Of a stretch of 64,000 bases of DNA, positions 27,588 through 36,769 are shown piece by piece; position 1 is the first letter of the stretch, and the number at the start of each line of letters is the position of its first letter. The stretch lies in contig NZ_CP025999.1 of NCBI RefSeq assembly GCF_003086695.1, positions 3,920,344-3,984,343 of the forward strand, in the 5' to 3' direction. The position numbers and the translations under genes were made by a program. The notes under the pieces were generated by a model, which did no database searches, was not told the DNA's origin, and was given only the letters and a program-made list of their open reading frames with translations. The stretch comes from Stenotrophomonas sp. SAU14A_NAIMI4_8. Its GTDB lineage: Bacteria; Pseudomonadota; Gammaproteobacteria; Xanthomonadales; Xanthomonadaceae.

Positions 27588-28367
27588 CTACCGGTTCTTC
27601 TTCGGCAACGCGCGCACATAGGACGATTTTCCGTCCTTCTTCAGCTCGAACAGACCGATCGCCGCCAGCAGATCGCTGAGCTTTCCATAGCCATAGTTGC
27701 GTGGGTCGAACGAAGCCTGGTTGCCGATCTGGCTGCCGACCGGCCCCAGGTGCGACCAGCCGTCTTCGCCTTCGGCCGACGACACCGCGCGGCGCAGCAT
27801 TTTCACCAGGCGGGTATCACTGCGCATTTCCGCGCCGCTCTTGCGCGGGCGTGCTTCATCGCTGGCGGCCTGTTCGCTGGCGGCCCGTTCCACTTCGGGT
27901 GCGTCGGCATCGGGCACGCTGGCATGGGCCTGGCCCAGGGCTTCCAGATAGGTGAACTTGGAACAGGCGTTGACGAACGGCTCGGGCGTCTTCTTTTCGC
28001 CAAAGCCATAGACCTTCACCCCGTCGGTCAGCAGGCGCATGACCATGGGCGTGAAGTCGGCATCACTGGACACGATGGCGAAGCCGTCCAGGTTGCGCGC
28101 GTACAGCAGGTCCATGGCATCGATCACCATGGCCATGTCCGATGCATTCTTGCCCTTGCTGTAGGCGAACTGCTGGATGGGGCGGATGGCGTACTCGTGC
28201 AGCACCGCCTCCCAGCCCTTCAAGCGCGGGCTCTTCCAGTTGCCGTAGGCGCGGCGCACGTTGGCCACGCCATGGCGGGCCACTTCGGCCAGCACTTCAT
28301 CAATCTTCGATGCCGGCGCGTTGTCGGCGTCGATCAGCAGGGCAATGCGCTTTTCCGGTTCGGACAT
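27588..28367 (-). CDS. NYN-domain protein with C-terminal LOTUS/OST-HTH domain
   Basis: A 259-residue protein with an N-terminal NYN (PIN-like) nuclease domain: IALLIDADNAPASKI with the first Asp pair, ASDMAMVIDAMDLLY, and SSDADFTPMVMRLLTDG carrying later acidic residues. After a charged linker (about 150-170) comes an OST-HTH/LOTUS-like domain (GWSHLGPVGSQIGNQASFDPRNYGYGKLSDLLAAIG). NYN-LOTUS proteins are thought to act on RNA, LOTUS domains binding RNA (G-quadruplexes have been reported). Start ATG 28367. It is divergent from ndh. Confidence 0.88.
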   Translation of the reverse strand: MSEPEKRIALLIDADNAPASKIDEVLAEVARHGVANVRRAYGNWKSPRLKGWEAVLHEYAIRPIQQFAYSKGKNASDMAMVIDAMDLLYARNLDGFAIVSSDADFTPMVMRLLTDGVKVYGFGEKKTPEPFVNACSKFTYLEALGQAHASVPDADAPEVERAASEQAASDEARPRKSGAEMRSDTRLVKMLRRAVSSAEGEDGWSHLGPVGSQIGNQASFDPRNYGYGKLSDLLAAIGLFELKKDGKSSYVRALPKKNR

Positions 28368-28479
28368 GGGTTCCTCGGCGAAGGGGCTGCGGCCTGAACC
28401 GAGTATCGCCGATCCCGTTGGGCGGGCATGTGACGTGCGATGATGCCGGACGACATCCATCCCCCTCCGGAGTACGTCG

Positions 28480-29757
28480 ATGAGCCGCGAACCAGTCCCC
28501 CACCTGGTCATCATCGGCGGCGGTTTCGCGGGCCTCTGGGCCACCCGTGCCCTGGCACGCGAACGGATCAGGATCACCCTGGTCGACCGCCGCAACCACC
28601 ACCTGTTCCAACCCCTGCTGTACCAGGTCGCCACTGCGGGCCTGTCCGCACCCGATATCGCCGCGCCGCTGCGGCATATCCTGGGCCACCAGCGCAACGT
28701 GGAAGTGCGCCTGGGCGAAGTGGTGGGCATTGAAAAACAGGCCCGCCAGATCACCCTGGCCGACGGCAGCACGCTGGGCTATGACAGCCTGCTGCTGGCC
28801 ACCGGCGCCACCCATGCCTACTTCGGCAACGACCAGTGGGCCGCCGATGCGCCAGGCCTGAAAACCCTGGACGATGCAATCGCCCTGCGCCGCAAGCTGC
28901 TGCTGGCGTTCGAGCGTGCCGAAGCCGAGCCAGACCCGGAGAAAAAAGCCGCCTGGCTGAGCTTCGCCGTGGTGGGTGGTGGCCCCACCGGTGTGGAACT
29001 GGCCGGTACGCTGGCCGAGATCGCCCGCCACACCCTGCGCAACGAGTTCCGCCATATCGATCCGGCCAGCGCCAAGGTGCGACTGGTGGAAGCCGGCCCG
29101 CGCGTGCTGTCCTCGTTCCCGGAAGTGCTTTCGCTGAAGGCACGCCGGCAGCTGGAAAAGCTGGGCGTGGAAGTGCTGACCGGCACCCCGGTCAGTGATA
29201 TCGACAGCCAGGGGTTCAAGCTGGGCGACCAGTTCGTGCCCGCGCGCACGGTGGTGTGGGCGGCCGGCGTGGCCGCCTCACCGCTGGCAAAGACCCTGGA
29301 CGTGCCGCTGGATCGCGCCGGCCGGGTGCAGGTGCAACCGGACCTGACCCTGCCCGGCCACCCCGAACTGTTCGTGGCCGGCGATCTGGCTGCGGTCAGC
29401 CAGGCCGATGGCCGCCCCGTGCCTGGCGTGGCACCGGCCGCCAAGCAGATGGGCAAGCACGTGGCCGAAACCATCCGCGCGCGCCTGCACGGCAAGACCG
29501 AACCCGGGGCATTCAAGTACGCCGACTACGGCAACCTGGCCACCATCGGCCGCATGGCCGCGATCGTGCACCTGGGCAAGCTGCAGCTGTCAGGCATCCT
29601 GGCCTGGTGGTTCTGGCTGGCCGCGCACGTGTTCTTCCTGATCGGCTTCCGCAACCGCATCGTGGTGCTGTTGAACTGGGCCGTGGCGTACTGGAGCTAC
29701 CAGCGCAGCGCGCGCATCATCTTCGGTGATGACCAGGACGACCGGCGCCCGAAATAA
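28480..29757 (+). CDS. ndh: NAD(P)/FAD-dependent oxidoreductase, type II NADH dehydrogenase-like
   Basis: Peripheral inner-membrane NADH:quinone oxidoreductase (NDH-2), not proton pumping; 425 residues. FAD motif VIIGGGFAGLWATRAL near 10-25, NAD motif FAVVGGGPTGVELAGTLAE near 165-183, second FAD motif LFVAGDLAAV, and quinone-side KYADYGNLATIGRMAAI. The C-terminal hydrophobic stretch (LAWWFWLAAHVFFLIGF) is typical of membrane-attached NDH-2. Stand-alone gene. Confidence 0.92.
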   Translation: MSREPVPHLVIIGGGFAGLWATRALARERIRITLVDRRNHHLFQPLLYQVATAGLSAPDIAAPLRHILGHQRNVEVRLGEVVGIEKQARQITLADGSTLGYDSLLLATGATHAYFGNDQWAADAPGLKTLDDAIALRRKLLLAFERAEAEPDPEKKAAWLSFAVVGGGPTGVELAGTLAEIARHTLRNEFRHIDPASAKVRLVEAGPRVLSSFPEVLSLKARRQLEKLGVEVLTGTPVSDIDSQGFKLGDQFVPARTVVWAAGVAASPLAKTLDVPLDRAGRVQVQPDLTLPGHPELFVAGDLAAVSQADGRPVPGVAPAAKQMGKHVAETIRARLHGKTEPGAFKYADYGNLATIGRMAAIVHLGKLQLSGILAWWFWLAAHVFFLIGFRNRIVVLLNWAVAYWSYQRSARIIFGDDQDDRRPK

Positions 29758-29770
29758 CGGGCGGGAAAAC

Positions 29771-29862
29771 GGGGTCGGATCCCTTGCACTAGATCCACGC
29801 CATGCGTGGATGAATGACCGTGCGGGCCGCCTTGGGAACATCCACGCATGGCGTGGATCTAC
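29771..29862. repeat. REP cluster: half GGGGTC element and two ATCCACGC palindromes
   Basis: A left half of the GGGGTCGGATCCC family (29771-29785) abuts a CTAG-ATCCACGCCATGCGTGGAT copy (29788-29809). An inverted copy (29839-29862) follows, whose CTAC complements the GTAG that ends the next gene. Copies of mixed families lie next to each other. Confidence 0.8.
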
Positions 29863-30290
29863 TCTGCCTTCGGCTTGGGGTACCACAGCGCGTTGACGAT
29901 AACCCAGCGCTGGTCGAAACGGCCCATGTGGAAGTAGTCCACGAACCACGGCGTTTCCAACCGCACCGAGGCGGCGTTGCCGGTCACATCCAGCACCGTG
30001 CAGCGACGTTCCCATTGATCCTTTGGGGTCTTCAGTGCGCCCTGCCGGGTCAGTGCAACCAGTTCTTCCTTCGACATGCGGCGCAGGCCCAGGCGTTCGT
30101 CGGGCGTATCACCCAGCACGGCGCGCTTGGCCAGGTCCGGATGCAGCGCGCGGGCGACACGCTGCGGGTCGCCCTCCAGTTGGCCATCGACGTAGTCATG
30201 GCAGGTCGCTTCGATGGCTGCCAGGGTGGAGGGGTCGGCGGTGGGGCTGGTGGCTGCAGCGACAGCGAACAACAGGGCAACGGTGGACAT
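29859..30290 (-). CDS. Exported NTF2-like (lumazine-binding-type) protein
   Basis: A 143-residue protein with a probable signal peptide (MSTVALLFAVAAATSPTA) and an NTF2-like fold pattern: AIEATCHDYVDGQLEGDPQRVARALHPDLAKRAV and a C-terminal WFVDYFHMGRFDQRWVIVNALWY, as in putative lumazine-binding proteins. Role unknown. The start at 30290 removes an upstream stretch without family features. The TAG stop belongs to the GTAG of a REP. Confidence 0.8.
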   Translation of the reverse strand: MSTVALLFAVAAATSPTADPSTLAAIEATCHDYVDGQLEGDPQRVARALHPDLAKRAVLGDTPDERLGLRRMSKEELVALTRQGALKTPKDQWERRCTVLDVTGNAASVRLETPWFVDYFHMGRFDQRWVIVNALWYPKPKAE

Positions 30291-30341
30291 GGGTGTCTCC
30301 AGCGCTGGGCGTGTGGCGATGGTGGCATGGCTGGGGGATCC

Positions 30342-30365
30342 CATCCACGCATGGCGTGGATCTAC
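30342..30365 (-). repeat. SMAG REP overlapping a stop codon
   Basis: Minus-strand GTAG + ATCCACGCCATGCGTGGAT; the TAG is the stop of the protein gene that ends at 30362. Confidence 0.85.
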
Positions 30366-30772
30366 GGCATCAGACCCATTTCATCGGCACCCAGTTGCAG
30401 GTACATGAAGGCCGCCGCTGCGTCCGGCATCGGCTGTCCCTGCGGGAACGTATCGAGCCATGCGGTAATGCGCGCATGACGGCCCTTCAGCGCGTCGCCC
30501 AGCGCTTTCTTCTCGGCTGCCGTTGCCCGTTGCTGCATCTCGTCGCGCAGCTCGTCATCGGCGATGCCCCACTTCTCGGCCAGCGGGATCAGATCGACCA
30601 GATCGGGGGGCACCTGATCGCGGCGCAGGCCAATGACTTCAGGTGTGGTCGGGCCGCGCTGCGCGGTCAGTTCGGCGGCGGTGCCGATCTGTCCGTGCTG
30701 CAGCGACGGCGGGGTCTGGGCGCCTGCCGGCAGAGCGGTGCAGAGGGACATCAGCAACCAGCGGTGTTTCAT
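30362..30772 (-). CDS. Hypothetical exported protein
   Basis: A 136-residue protein with signal peptide MKHRWLLMSLCTALPAGAQ and a mostly helical mature part (VPPDLVDLIPLAEKWGIADDELRDEMQQ, ending MYLQLGADEMGLMP). No family recognised. It lies among three short minus-strand genes that all end at REP-supplied TAG codons. Confidence 0.65.
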   Translation of the reverse strand: MKHRWLLMSLCTALPAGAQTPPSLQHGQIGTAAELTAQRGPTTPEVIGLRRDQVPPDLVDLIPLAEKWGIADDELRDEMQQRATAAEKKALGDALKGRHARITAWLDTFPQGQPMPDAAAAFMYLQLGADEMGLMP

Positions 30773-30825
30773 CGGACCGTCCCTGTGTCGATGGGTGTGG
30801 CGATGATGGCATGCCACGGGGTACC

Positions 30826-30849
30826 CATCCACGCATGGCGTGGATCTAC
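30826..30849 (-). repeat. SMAG REP overlapping a stop codon
   Basis: Same ATCCACGC palindrome on the minus strand; its GTAG supplies the stop of the GIY-YIG gene and the unit lies 54 bp before the next start. Confidence 0.85.
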
Positions 30850-31112
30850 GGGATCGCGGCCTGCAGCCAGGCCAGCTTGCGTTCGCGCGGTTGCTGCTTG
30901 AGCTGCCATTCGGCACGCGAGGCGGCCGCGCGGTCGGGGTACTCGCGCACGGCCAGGATCTGCAGCGGCGGTCGCGCCCGGGTATAGCGCGCGCCCTTGC
31001 CGGCCTGGTGGGCGGCGAAACGGGCCGCCACGTCGGTGCTGATGCCGGCGTAGTAACTGCCGTCGCGGCATTCAAGCAGGTACAGGAACCACGGGCGGGG
31101 GGACGGGGCCAT
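30846..31112 (-). CDS. GIY-YIG nuclease-domain protein (UPF0213/YhbQ type)
   Basis: An 88-residue single-domain GIY-YIG protein: [33 protein letters not shown] (GIY-YIG strands and conserved Arg), [12 protein letters not shown], and a C-terminal Glu in [14 protein letters not shown]0213 members are small presumed nucleases involved in DNA repair or exchange; activity is inferred from the family. ATG 31112 is the start. Confidence 0.9.
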   Translation of the reverse strand: MAPSPRPWFLYLLECRDGSYYAGISTDVAARFAAHQAGKGARYTRARPPLQILAVREYPDRAAASRAEWQLKQQPRERKLAWLQAAIP

Positions 31113-31160
31113 GCCGCCGATTATGCCGTGCTGCACTGCAGCGGATATACTGGCGCCCGA

Positions 31161-31360
31161 ATGCAGGAGAGAGGCGCCGCGCTGGCGCCCGCCGAAGGCG
31201 CAGGCTCCCATGATCGCTCAGGCCGGTGGGCTGGAATCCCACCAACCATGCATTCGACACGCCGAGCTGGAGAGAGGTCGCCGGGCACGCCCGCCGCGAT
31301 CCGCCGAAGGGGCACGCGGTTCATCCCGCTGAACTCTCAGGCAAAAAGGACAGCGGGAGC
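31161..31360 (+). promoter_or_regulatory. Tandem glycine riboswitch (gcvT motif)
   Basis: Two aptamer-like units precede the TRIC gene. Both have GGAGAGAGG (31166 and 31269) and a GCCGAAGG core (31191 and 31312). The second ends with the classic AACTCTCAGGCAAAAAGGACAG (31331-31352); the first has a more diverged CGCTCAGGCC. The tandem arrangement and the downstream gene fit glycine riboswitches. A TATACT at 31146-31151 is a plausible -10. Confidence 0.88.
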
Positions 31361-31445
31361 GGCACCGGTCATCGTCATTCCGTCATTGCGCAGGCAGTGG
31401 CGGTATATGCGCATGGCCGGCCCCACCGCGCCCGGAGCCTGACCC

Positions 31446-32063
31446 ATGCTGCTGTCCATCATCTACCTGATCGCCATTTCCGCCGAAGCCATGACCGGCG
31501 CCCTGTCTGCGGGCCGCCGCCGCATGGATCTGTTCGGCGTGGTCATGATTGCCTGTGTGACTGCCCTCGGCGGCGGTTCGCTGCGCGACATCCTGCTGGG
31601 GCATTACCCGCTGGGCTGGGTGAAGCATCCGGAGTACCTGGCCTTCACCGTGTGTGCGGCGCTGATCGCCACCTGGGTGGCGCGCTGGATGCACCATTTC
31701 CGCCGCACCTTCCTGGTGCTCGATGGCCTGGGCCTGATCGCCTTCACCCTGATTGGTTGCTCGATCGCGCGCGAGGCCGGCCACGCGATGCCGATCGTGC
31801 TGATTGCCGGCATGCTGACCGGCGCCTTCGGTGGCGTGCTGCGCGACATCCTCTGCAACGAAGTGCCGCTGATCTTCCAGAAGGAGCTGTACGCGATCAT
31901 CTCGCTGCTGACCGGTGCGGTGTATCTGCTGTTGCTGCATTGGGGCGTGGCCGATGCCACAGCGATCCTGTGCTGCCTGGGCGGTGGCTTCGCGCTGCGC
32001 CTGCTGGCGATCCATTACCGCTGGGAAATGCCCAAATTCGTGTACCACGACGAAGTGCATTGA
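31446..32063 (+). CDS. TRIC-type cation channel family protein (UPF0126, YicG-like)
   Basis: A 205-residue inner-membrane protein with two homologous halves of three helices, each with a GG-x-x-RD kink: LGGGSLRDILLG and FGGVLRDILCNEVPLIF. Prokaryotic TRIC/UPF0126 proteins form trimeric pores. The glycine riboswitch directly upstream suggests a role in glycine or linked-ion export in response to glycine, which is inference. No other gene is in the unit; a REP array follows. Confidence 0.88.
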   Translation: MLLSIIYLIAISAEAMTGALSAGRRRMDLFGVVMIACVTALGGGSLRDILLGHYPLGWVKHPEYLAFTVCAALIATWVARWMHHFRRTFLVLDGLGLIAFTLIGCSIAREAGHAMPIVLIAGMLTGAFGGVLRDILCNEVPLIFQKELYAIISLLTGAVYLLLLHWGVADATAILCCLGGGFALRLLAIHYRWEMPKFVYHDEVH

Positions 32064-32070
32064 GCAGTGC

Positions 32071-32161
32071 GTAGAGTCGAGCTTGCTCGACTGCCGTGCT
32101 TCGTAGAGTCGAGCCTGCTCGACTGCTCCCGGCAAAAGCAGTCGAGCAAGCTCGACTCTAC
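32071..32161. repeat. Three AGTCGAGC-type SMAG REPs
   Basis: Two direct copies (GTAG + AGTCGAGCTTGCTCGACT, 32071 and 32103) and one inverted copy (to 32161) fill the first part of the 333-bp gap between the TRIC gene and the RND operon. The rest (32162-32396) holds no gene I can recognise and presumably the RND promoter. Confidence 0.85.
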
Positions 32162-32396
32162 GAATCCAGGCCCCGCCAAGCAGCCCCGCACGCCCCACGC
32201 CGCAGCGCCATGACCTTGGTCATGCGGCAATCGGCAGGCTGATTCGCTACCATGGGCGCCCCGTCGCACGCGCGACGGCATCCAGCCACGCCGCGCTGCG
32301 GCCCCGCCAGACAACTCCCCTCCCCCGCTGCCCGCGGCGCACGATGCGCGAGCGGGCGTACATGTCCCTGCGCGTGCGCAGGGCGCAGGATGCCCC

Positions 32397-33584
32397 ATGT
32401 CCGCTGTCGAGTCGCCCCGTAGCACCCCGCCCCGTTTCCGTCGCGCGTGGCTGATCGCCGCCGTGCTCGTGGCCGCCGCCGCGCTGGCCTGGTGGGCCTG
32501 GCCGCGGGCCGATGCAAGCGCAGCCGCCAGCAGCCCCGGCAAGACGGTACCGGTGCGCGTGGCCCGGGCCAGCGCCGAGCCGCTGGTACTGCGCCTGAAA
32601 GCAGTGGGCACGGTCACTCCGCTGCACAGCGTGGTGGTGCGCAGCCGCGTGGACGGCGAGCTGATGCGCCTGCAATTCCAGGAAGGCCAGCAGGTGAAGG
32701 CCGGCGATCTGCTGGCGCAGATCGACCCGCGCCCGTACGAAGTGAAGCTGGCGCAGGCACAGGGCACCCAGCAGCAGAACCTGGCGGAGCTGGAAAACGC
32801 CGAACGCCAGTTGCAGCGTTACCGCGAACTGCAGCGCCAGCACTTCGTCTCGACACAGGAACTGAGCGACCAGCAGAGCAAGGTGCGCCAGCTGCAGGGC
32901 CGCCGCATCAGCGACCAGGCTGCCGTGGACGAAGCGCGCCTGCAGCTGCAGTACACCCGCATCATCGCCCCGGTAAGCGGCCGCGTGGGCCTGCGCCGGC
33001 TGGACGTGGGCAACCTGGTGCAGGCCAGCGATGCCGAAGGCCTGGTCACCCTGGCCCAGACCGCGCCGATCAGCGTGCTGTTCACCGTGCCCGAACCGGA
33101 ACTGCCGGCGCTGCTGGATGCGGTACAGGCACAGCCGGCGCTGGCCGTGGAAGCCTGGGACCGCGAAGAACGCACGCAGCTGGCGCACGGCGCGCTGTCC
33201 AGCGTGGACAACCGCATCGACACCGCCACCGGCACGTTGAAGCTGCGCGCGCAGTTCGACAACGCAGACCAGGGGCTGTTCCCGAACCAGTTCGTCAATG
33301 TGCGGCTGCAACTGGGCGAGCACCCTGCCCTGCTGATTCCCGATGCCGCTGTGCAGTTCGGCAGCCAGGGCAACTACGTGCACATCGTCGACAAGGACAA
33401 CAAGGCGCAACGCCGCACCGTGGTGCTGGGCCCGGCCGATGATGGCCGCGTAGCCGTGCGCTCGGGGCTGCAGGCCGGCGACCAGGTGGTGATCGAAGGC
33501 ATCGATGGCCTGGAAGATGGCACCGCCGTGGAGATCGTGGCCGAACCCGCCGCGCAGGCGAAGGCGGCCAAGGCCGGCGCATGA
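32397..33584 (+). CDS. mdtA: RND efflux periplasmic adaptor, MdtA/MuxA (SmeI-like)
   Basis: Membrane fusion protein of 395 residues that links the inner-membrane RND pumps to an outer-membrane channel. N-terminal hydrophobic anchor ([17 protein letters not shown], residues 19-36), biotinyl-lipoyl half-motifs ([34 protein letters not shown] and [23 protein letters not shown]), an alpha-hairpin between them, and a C-terminal beta-barrel. Its stop overlaps the next start (ATGA). One adaptor with two permeases and no OMP matches the S. maltophilia SmeIJK arrangement. Confidence 0.92.
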   Translation: MSAVESPRSTPPRFRRAWLIAAVLVAAAALAWWAWPRADASAAASSPGKTVPVRVARASAEPLVLRLKAVGTVTPLHSVVVRSRVDGELMRLQFQEGQQVKAGDLLAQIDPRPYEVKLAQAQGTQQQNLAELENAERQLQRYRELQRQHFVSTQELSDQQSKVRQLQGRRISDQAAVDEARLQLQYTRIIAPVSGRVGLRRLDVGNLVQASDAEGLVTLAQTAPISVLFTVPEPELPALLDAVQAQPALAVEAWDREERTQLAHGALSSVDNRIDTATGTLKLRAQFDNADQGLFPNQFVNVRLQLGEHPALLIPDAAVQFGSQGNYVHIVDKDNKAQRRTVVLGPADDGRVAVRSGLQAGDQVVIEGIDGLEDGTAVEIVAEPAAQAKAAKAGA

Positions 33585-36500
33585 ACCTGTCGCGCCCCTT
33601 CATCCTGCGCCCGGTCGCCACCACGCTGCTGATGGTGGCCCTGCTGCTGTCCGGCGTGCTGGCCTATCGGCTGCTGCCGGTGGCCGCGTTGCCGCAGGTG
33701 GACTACCCGATCATCCAGATCACCACGCTGTATCCGGGCGCCAGCCCGGAGCTGACCACGCGCACCATCACCGCGCCGCTTGAACGCCAGCTCGGGCAGA
33801 TTCCCGGGCTGAAGCAGCTGTCGTCGACCAGCTCCGGTGGTGCTTCGGTCATCACCCTGCAGTTCGGCCTGGAGGTGTCGCTGGGGGTGGCCGAGCAGGA
33901 CGTGCAGGCGGCCATCAACGCCGCCGGCAGCTTCCTGCCGGACGACCTGCCGGTGCCGCCGGTGTACCGCAAGGTGAACCCGGCTGACACGCCCATCATC
34001 ACCCTGGCGGTGACCTCGCAGGGCCTGTCGCTGCCGCAGGTGCATGACCTGGTCGACACCCGCATCGCCCAGCGCCTGGCCCAGCTGCCCGGCGTGGGCC
34101 TGGTCAGCCTGGCTGGCGGTCAGCGGCCTGCGGTGCGCATCCAGGTCAATGCTGCCGCGCTGGCGGCCAATGGGCTGGGCATGGACCACATCCGCACGGC
34201 CATTGCGGCCGCCAATGTGAACCTGCCCAAGGGCAGCTTCGACGGCCCGATCCGTGCGGTGATGCTCGATGCCAACGACCAGATGCGCAGCGCGGACGAG
34301 TACCGTGCGCTGGTGCTGGCCTGGCGCGAAGGCGCACCGCTGCGACTGGGCGACGTGGCCACCATCACTGACGGCGCCGAGAACCGGCAGCTGGCGGCAT
34401 GGAGTGGTACCGAACCCGCCGTGCTGGTGAACCTGCAGCGCCAGCCCGGCGCCAATGTGATAGCCGTAGTGGAACAGGTGCGCGCGATGCTGCCGCAGTT
34501 GCAGGCCACCTTGCCCGCCGGTGTGCAGATGAAGGTGCTGAGCGACCGCACCGAATCGATCCGCGCCTCGGTACGCGGCGTGCAGAAGGAACTGGTGCTG
34601 GCCATCGGCCTGGTGGTGCTGGTCACCTGGGTGTTCCTGCGCAACGGCCCGGCCACGCTCATTCCCAGCGTAGCGGTGCCGCTGTCGCTGGTCGGCACCT
34701 TCGCGGTGATGCTGCTGGCCGGCTACTCGCTCAACAACCTGACCCTGATGGCGCTGACCATCGCCACCGGCTTCGTGGTGGACGATGCCATCGTGATGCT
34801 GGAAAACATCGCCCGCCACCTGGAAGAAGGCGAAAGCCCGCAGGAAGCCGCGCTGAAGGGCGCCGCCGAGATCGGCTTCACCCTGGTGTCACTGACCGTG
34901 TCGCTGATCGCAGTACTGATCCCACTGCTGTTCATGGCCGACCTGGTGGGCGCGCTGTTTCATGAGTTCGCGGTGACGCTGGCGGTGGCCATCGGCATTT
35001 CGCTGCTGGTGTCGCTGACGCTGACGCCGATGCTGTGTGCGCGGTTCCTGAAGCCGCATGCGAAGGGGTCAGAGCCCCAGGGGGATCTGACCCCGGTCGG
35101 GTCTGTGGGGTCAGAGCCCCACGGGGATCTGACCCCGGTGGCTGAGGGGTCGGATCCCCTTGGGGCTCCGACCCCATCCCCCCCCAAGCGCGATGTGTTC
35201 GACCGCATCATCGCCATCTACGACCGCCAGCTGCACTGGGTGCTGCAGCGCCAACCGCTGATGCTGCTGGCCACCGTGGCCACGCTGGCGCTGACCGTGG
35301 CGCTGTACTTCGCCGTGCCCAAGGGCTTCTTCCCGGTGCAGGACGCCGGTCTGGTGCAGGGCATCAGCGAAGCGCCGCAGGCGATCTCGTTCCAGGCCAT
35401 GCGCGAGCGGCAACTGGCGCTGGCCGAGGCCATCGAGGCCGACCCGGCGGTGGCCAGCCTGTCTTCGTACATCGGCGTGGACGGCAACAATGCCACGCTC
35501 AACACCGGCCGCCTGCTGATCGAACTGAAGCCGCACGGCGACCGCGATGCCGCCGACGTGGTGATGGCGCGCCTGCAGCAGCGTGTGGCGAAGATTCCCG
35601 GCATCACCCTGTACCTGCAACCGGTGCAGGAGCTGGGCATCGAAGACCGCATCAGCCGCACCCAGTACCAGTTCACCCTGACCACGCCGGAACAGCAGAC
35701 GCTGGAAACCTGGACGCCGCAGCTGCTGCAGGCCCTGCGCCAGCAGCCGGCGCTGCGCGATGTGGCCAGTGACCTGCAGATGCAGGGCCGGCAGGCACGG
35801 GTGAACATCGACCGCGATGCCGCCGCACGCCTGGGCGTGAGCGTGGAAGCGGTGGCCGATGCGCTGTACGACGCCTACGGGCAGCGGCAGATTTCCACCA
35901 TCTTCACCCAGGCCAGCCAGTACCGCGTGGTGCTGGAAGCCGATCCGGCACGACAGCCCGGCCCCGAGGCGATCAGCGGCCTGCGCGTGCGCAACAGCGC
36001 CGGCCAGACCGTACCGCTGGGCGCGGTGGCGCGGGTGGAACTGGGGCCCGCCGCCCTGCTGCGCAACCACGTCGGCCAGTTCCCGGCGGCCACGCTGTCG
36101 TTCAACCTGGCGCCGGGCGCCTCGCTGGGCGAAGGCGTTGCCGCGGTGCAGGCAGCGCGTGCGGCCATCGCGCTGCCGGCCAGCATCGAACTGCGCCTGC
36201 AGGGTGCGGCCGCGGCGTTCAGCAGTTCACTGTCGTCCACGCTGTGGCTGATCCTGGCTGCGGTGGTGGTGATGTACATCGTGCTGGGCGTGCTCTACGA
36301 GAGCTTCGTGCACCCGATCACCATCCTGTCCACCCTGCCCTCGGCCACGGTCGGAGCGTTGGCCGCGCTGTGGGTGAGCGGGCGCAGCCTGGACCTGATC
36401 GCCATCATCGGCATCGTGCTGCTGATCGGCCTGGTGAAGAAGAACGCGATCATGATGATCGACTTCGCACTGGACGCGCAGCGCACGCGCGGCATGACCC

Positions 36501-36769
36501 CGCGCGAGGCAATCCACCAGGCCGCGCTGCTGCGCTTCCGCCCGATCCTGATGACCACGCTGGCCGCCTTGTTCGGTGCGGTACCGCTGATGCTGGCCAC
36601 CGGTTCGGGCGCGGAACTGCGGCAGCCGCTGGGGTGGGTGATGGTGGGCGGCCTGCTGGTCAGCCAGGTGCTGACCCTGTTCACTACGCCGGTGATCTAC
36701 CTGGCCTTCGACCGCCTGCAGCGCGGTCGCTCGGCGGCCGCCGCCGGCGCTGCCGAGGCGCGCGCATGA
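33581..36769 (+). CDS. mdtB: RND efflux permease MdtB/MuxB (SmeJ-like) with in-frame REP insertion
   Basis: Proton-driven multidrug pump of the HAE1 family, 1062 residues. Proton-relay Asp pair in [14 protein letters not shown]; start [20 protein letters not shown] is MdtB-like. Residues about 496-532, in the cytoplasmic linker between TM6 and TM7, consist of three decapeptides ([30 protein letters not shown]) encoded by three 30-bp REP palindromes. The frame is intact and both flanks are normal, so the protein is probably functional. ATGA overlaps on both sides show a tight operon. Confidence 0.93.
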   Translation: MNLSRPFILRPVATTLLMVALLLSGVLAYRLLPVAALPQVDYPIIQITTLYPGASPELTTRTITAPLERQLGQIPGLKQLSSTSSGGASVITLQFGLEVSLGVAEQDVQAAINAAGSFLPDDLPVPPVYRKVNPADTPIITLAVTSQGLSLPQVHDLVDTRIAQRLAQLPGVGLVSLAGGQRPAVRIQVNAAALAANGLGMDHIRTAIAAANVNLPKGSFDGPIRAVMLDANDQMRSADEYRALVLAWREGAPLRLGDVATITDGAENRQLAAWSGTEPAVLVNLQRQPGANVIAVVEQVRAMLPQLQATLPAGVQMKVLSDRTESIRASVRGVQKELVLAIGLVVLVTWVFLRNGPATLIPSVAVPLSLVGTFAVMLLAGYSLNNLTLMALTIATGFVVDDAIVMLENIARHLEEGESPQEAALKGAAEIGFTLVSLTVSLIAVLIPLLFMADLVGALFHEFAVTLAVAIGISLLVSLTLTPMLCARFLKPHAKGSEPQGDLTPVGSVGSEPHGDLTPVAEGSDPLGAPTPSPPKRDVFDRIIAIYDRQLHWVLQRQPLMLLATVATLALTVALYFAVPKGFFPVQDAGLVQGISEAPQAISFQAMRERQLALAEAIEADPAVASLSSYIGVDGNNATLNTGRLLIELKPHGDRDAADVVMARLQQRVAKIPGITLYLQPVQELGIEDRISRTQYQFTLTTPEQQTLETWTPQLLQALRQQPALRDVASDLQMQGRQARVNIDRDAAARLGVSVEAVADALYDAYGQRQISTIFTQASQYRVVLEADPARQPGPEAISGLRVRNSAGQTVPLGAVARVELGPAALLRNHVGQFPAATLSFNLAPGASLGEGVAAVQAARAAIALPASIELRLQGAAAAFSSSLSSTLWLILAAVVVMYIVLGVLYESFVHPITILSTLPSATVGALAALWVSGRSLDLIAIIGIVLLIGLVKKNAIMMIDFALDAQRTRGMTPREAIHQAALLRFRPILMTTLAALFGAVPLMLATGSGAELRQPLGWVMVGGLLVSQVLTLFTTPVIYLAFDRLQRGRSAAAAGAAEARA
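35065..35175 (+). repeat. Three GGGGTC-type REP units inside the mdtB coding frame
   Basis: Units at 35065-35094, 35107-35136 and 35146-35175, each 30 bp and each GGGGTCNGANCCC... GACCCC. They share ends with the intergenic palindromes at 17749, 18928, 26837 and 57428. All three have the same polarity and reading phase, and the 12-bp and 9-bp spacers keep frame. Confidence 0.92.

Noticed and set aside
29859..31112. Three short minus-strand genes as a functional operon
   Set aside because: Each ends at a REP and has its own gap; products are unrelated, so only proximity supports it.
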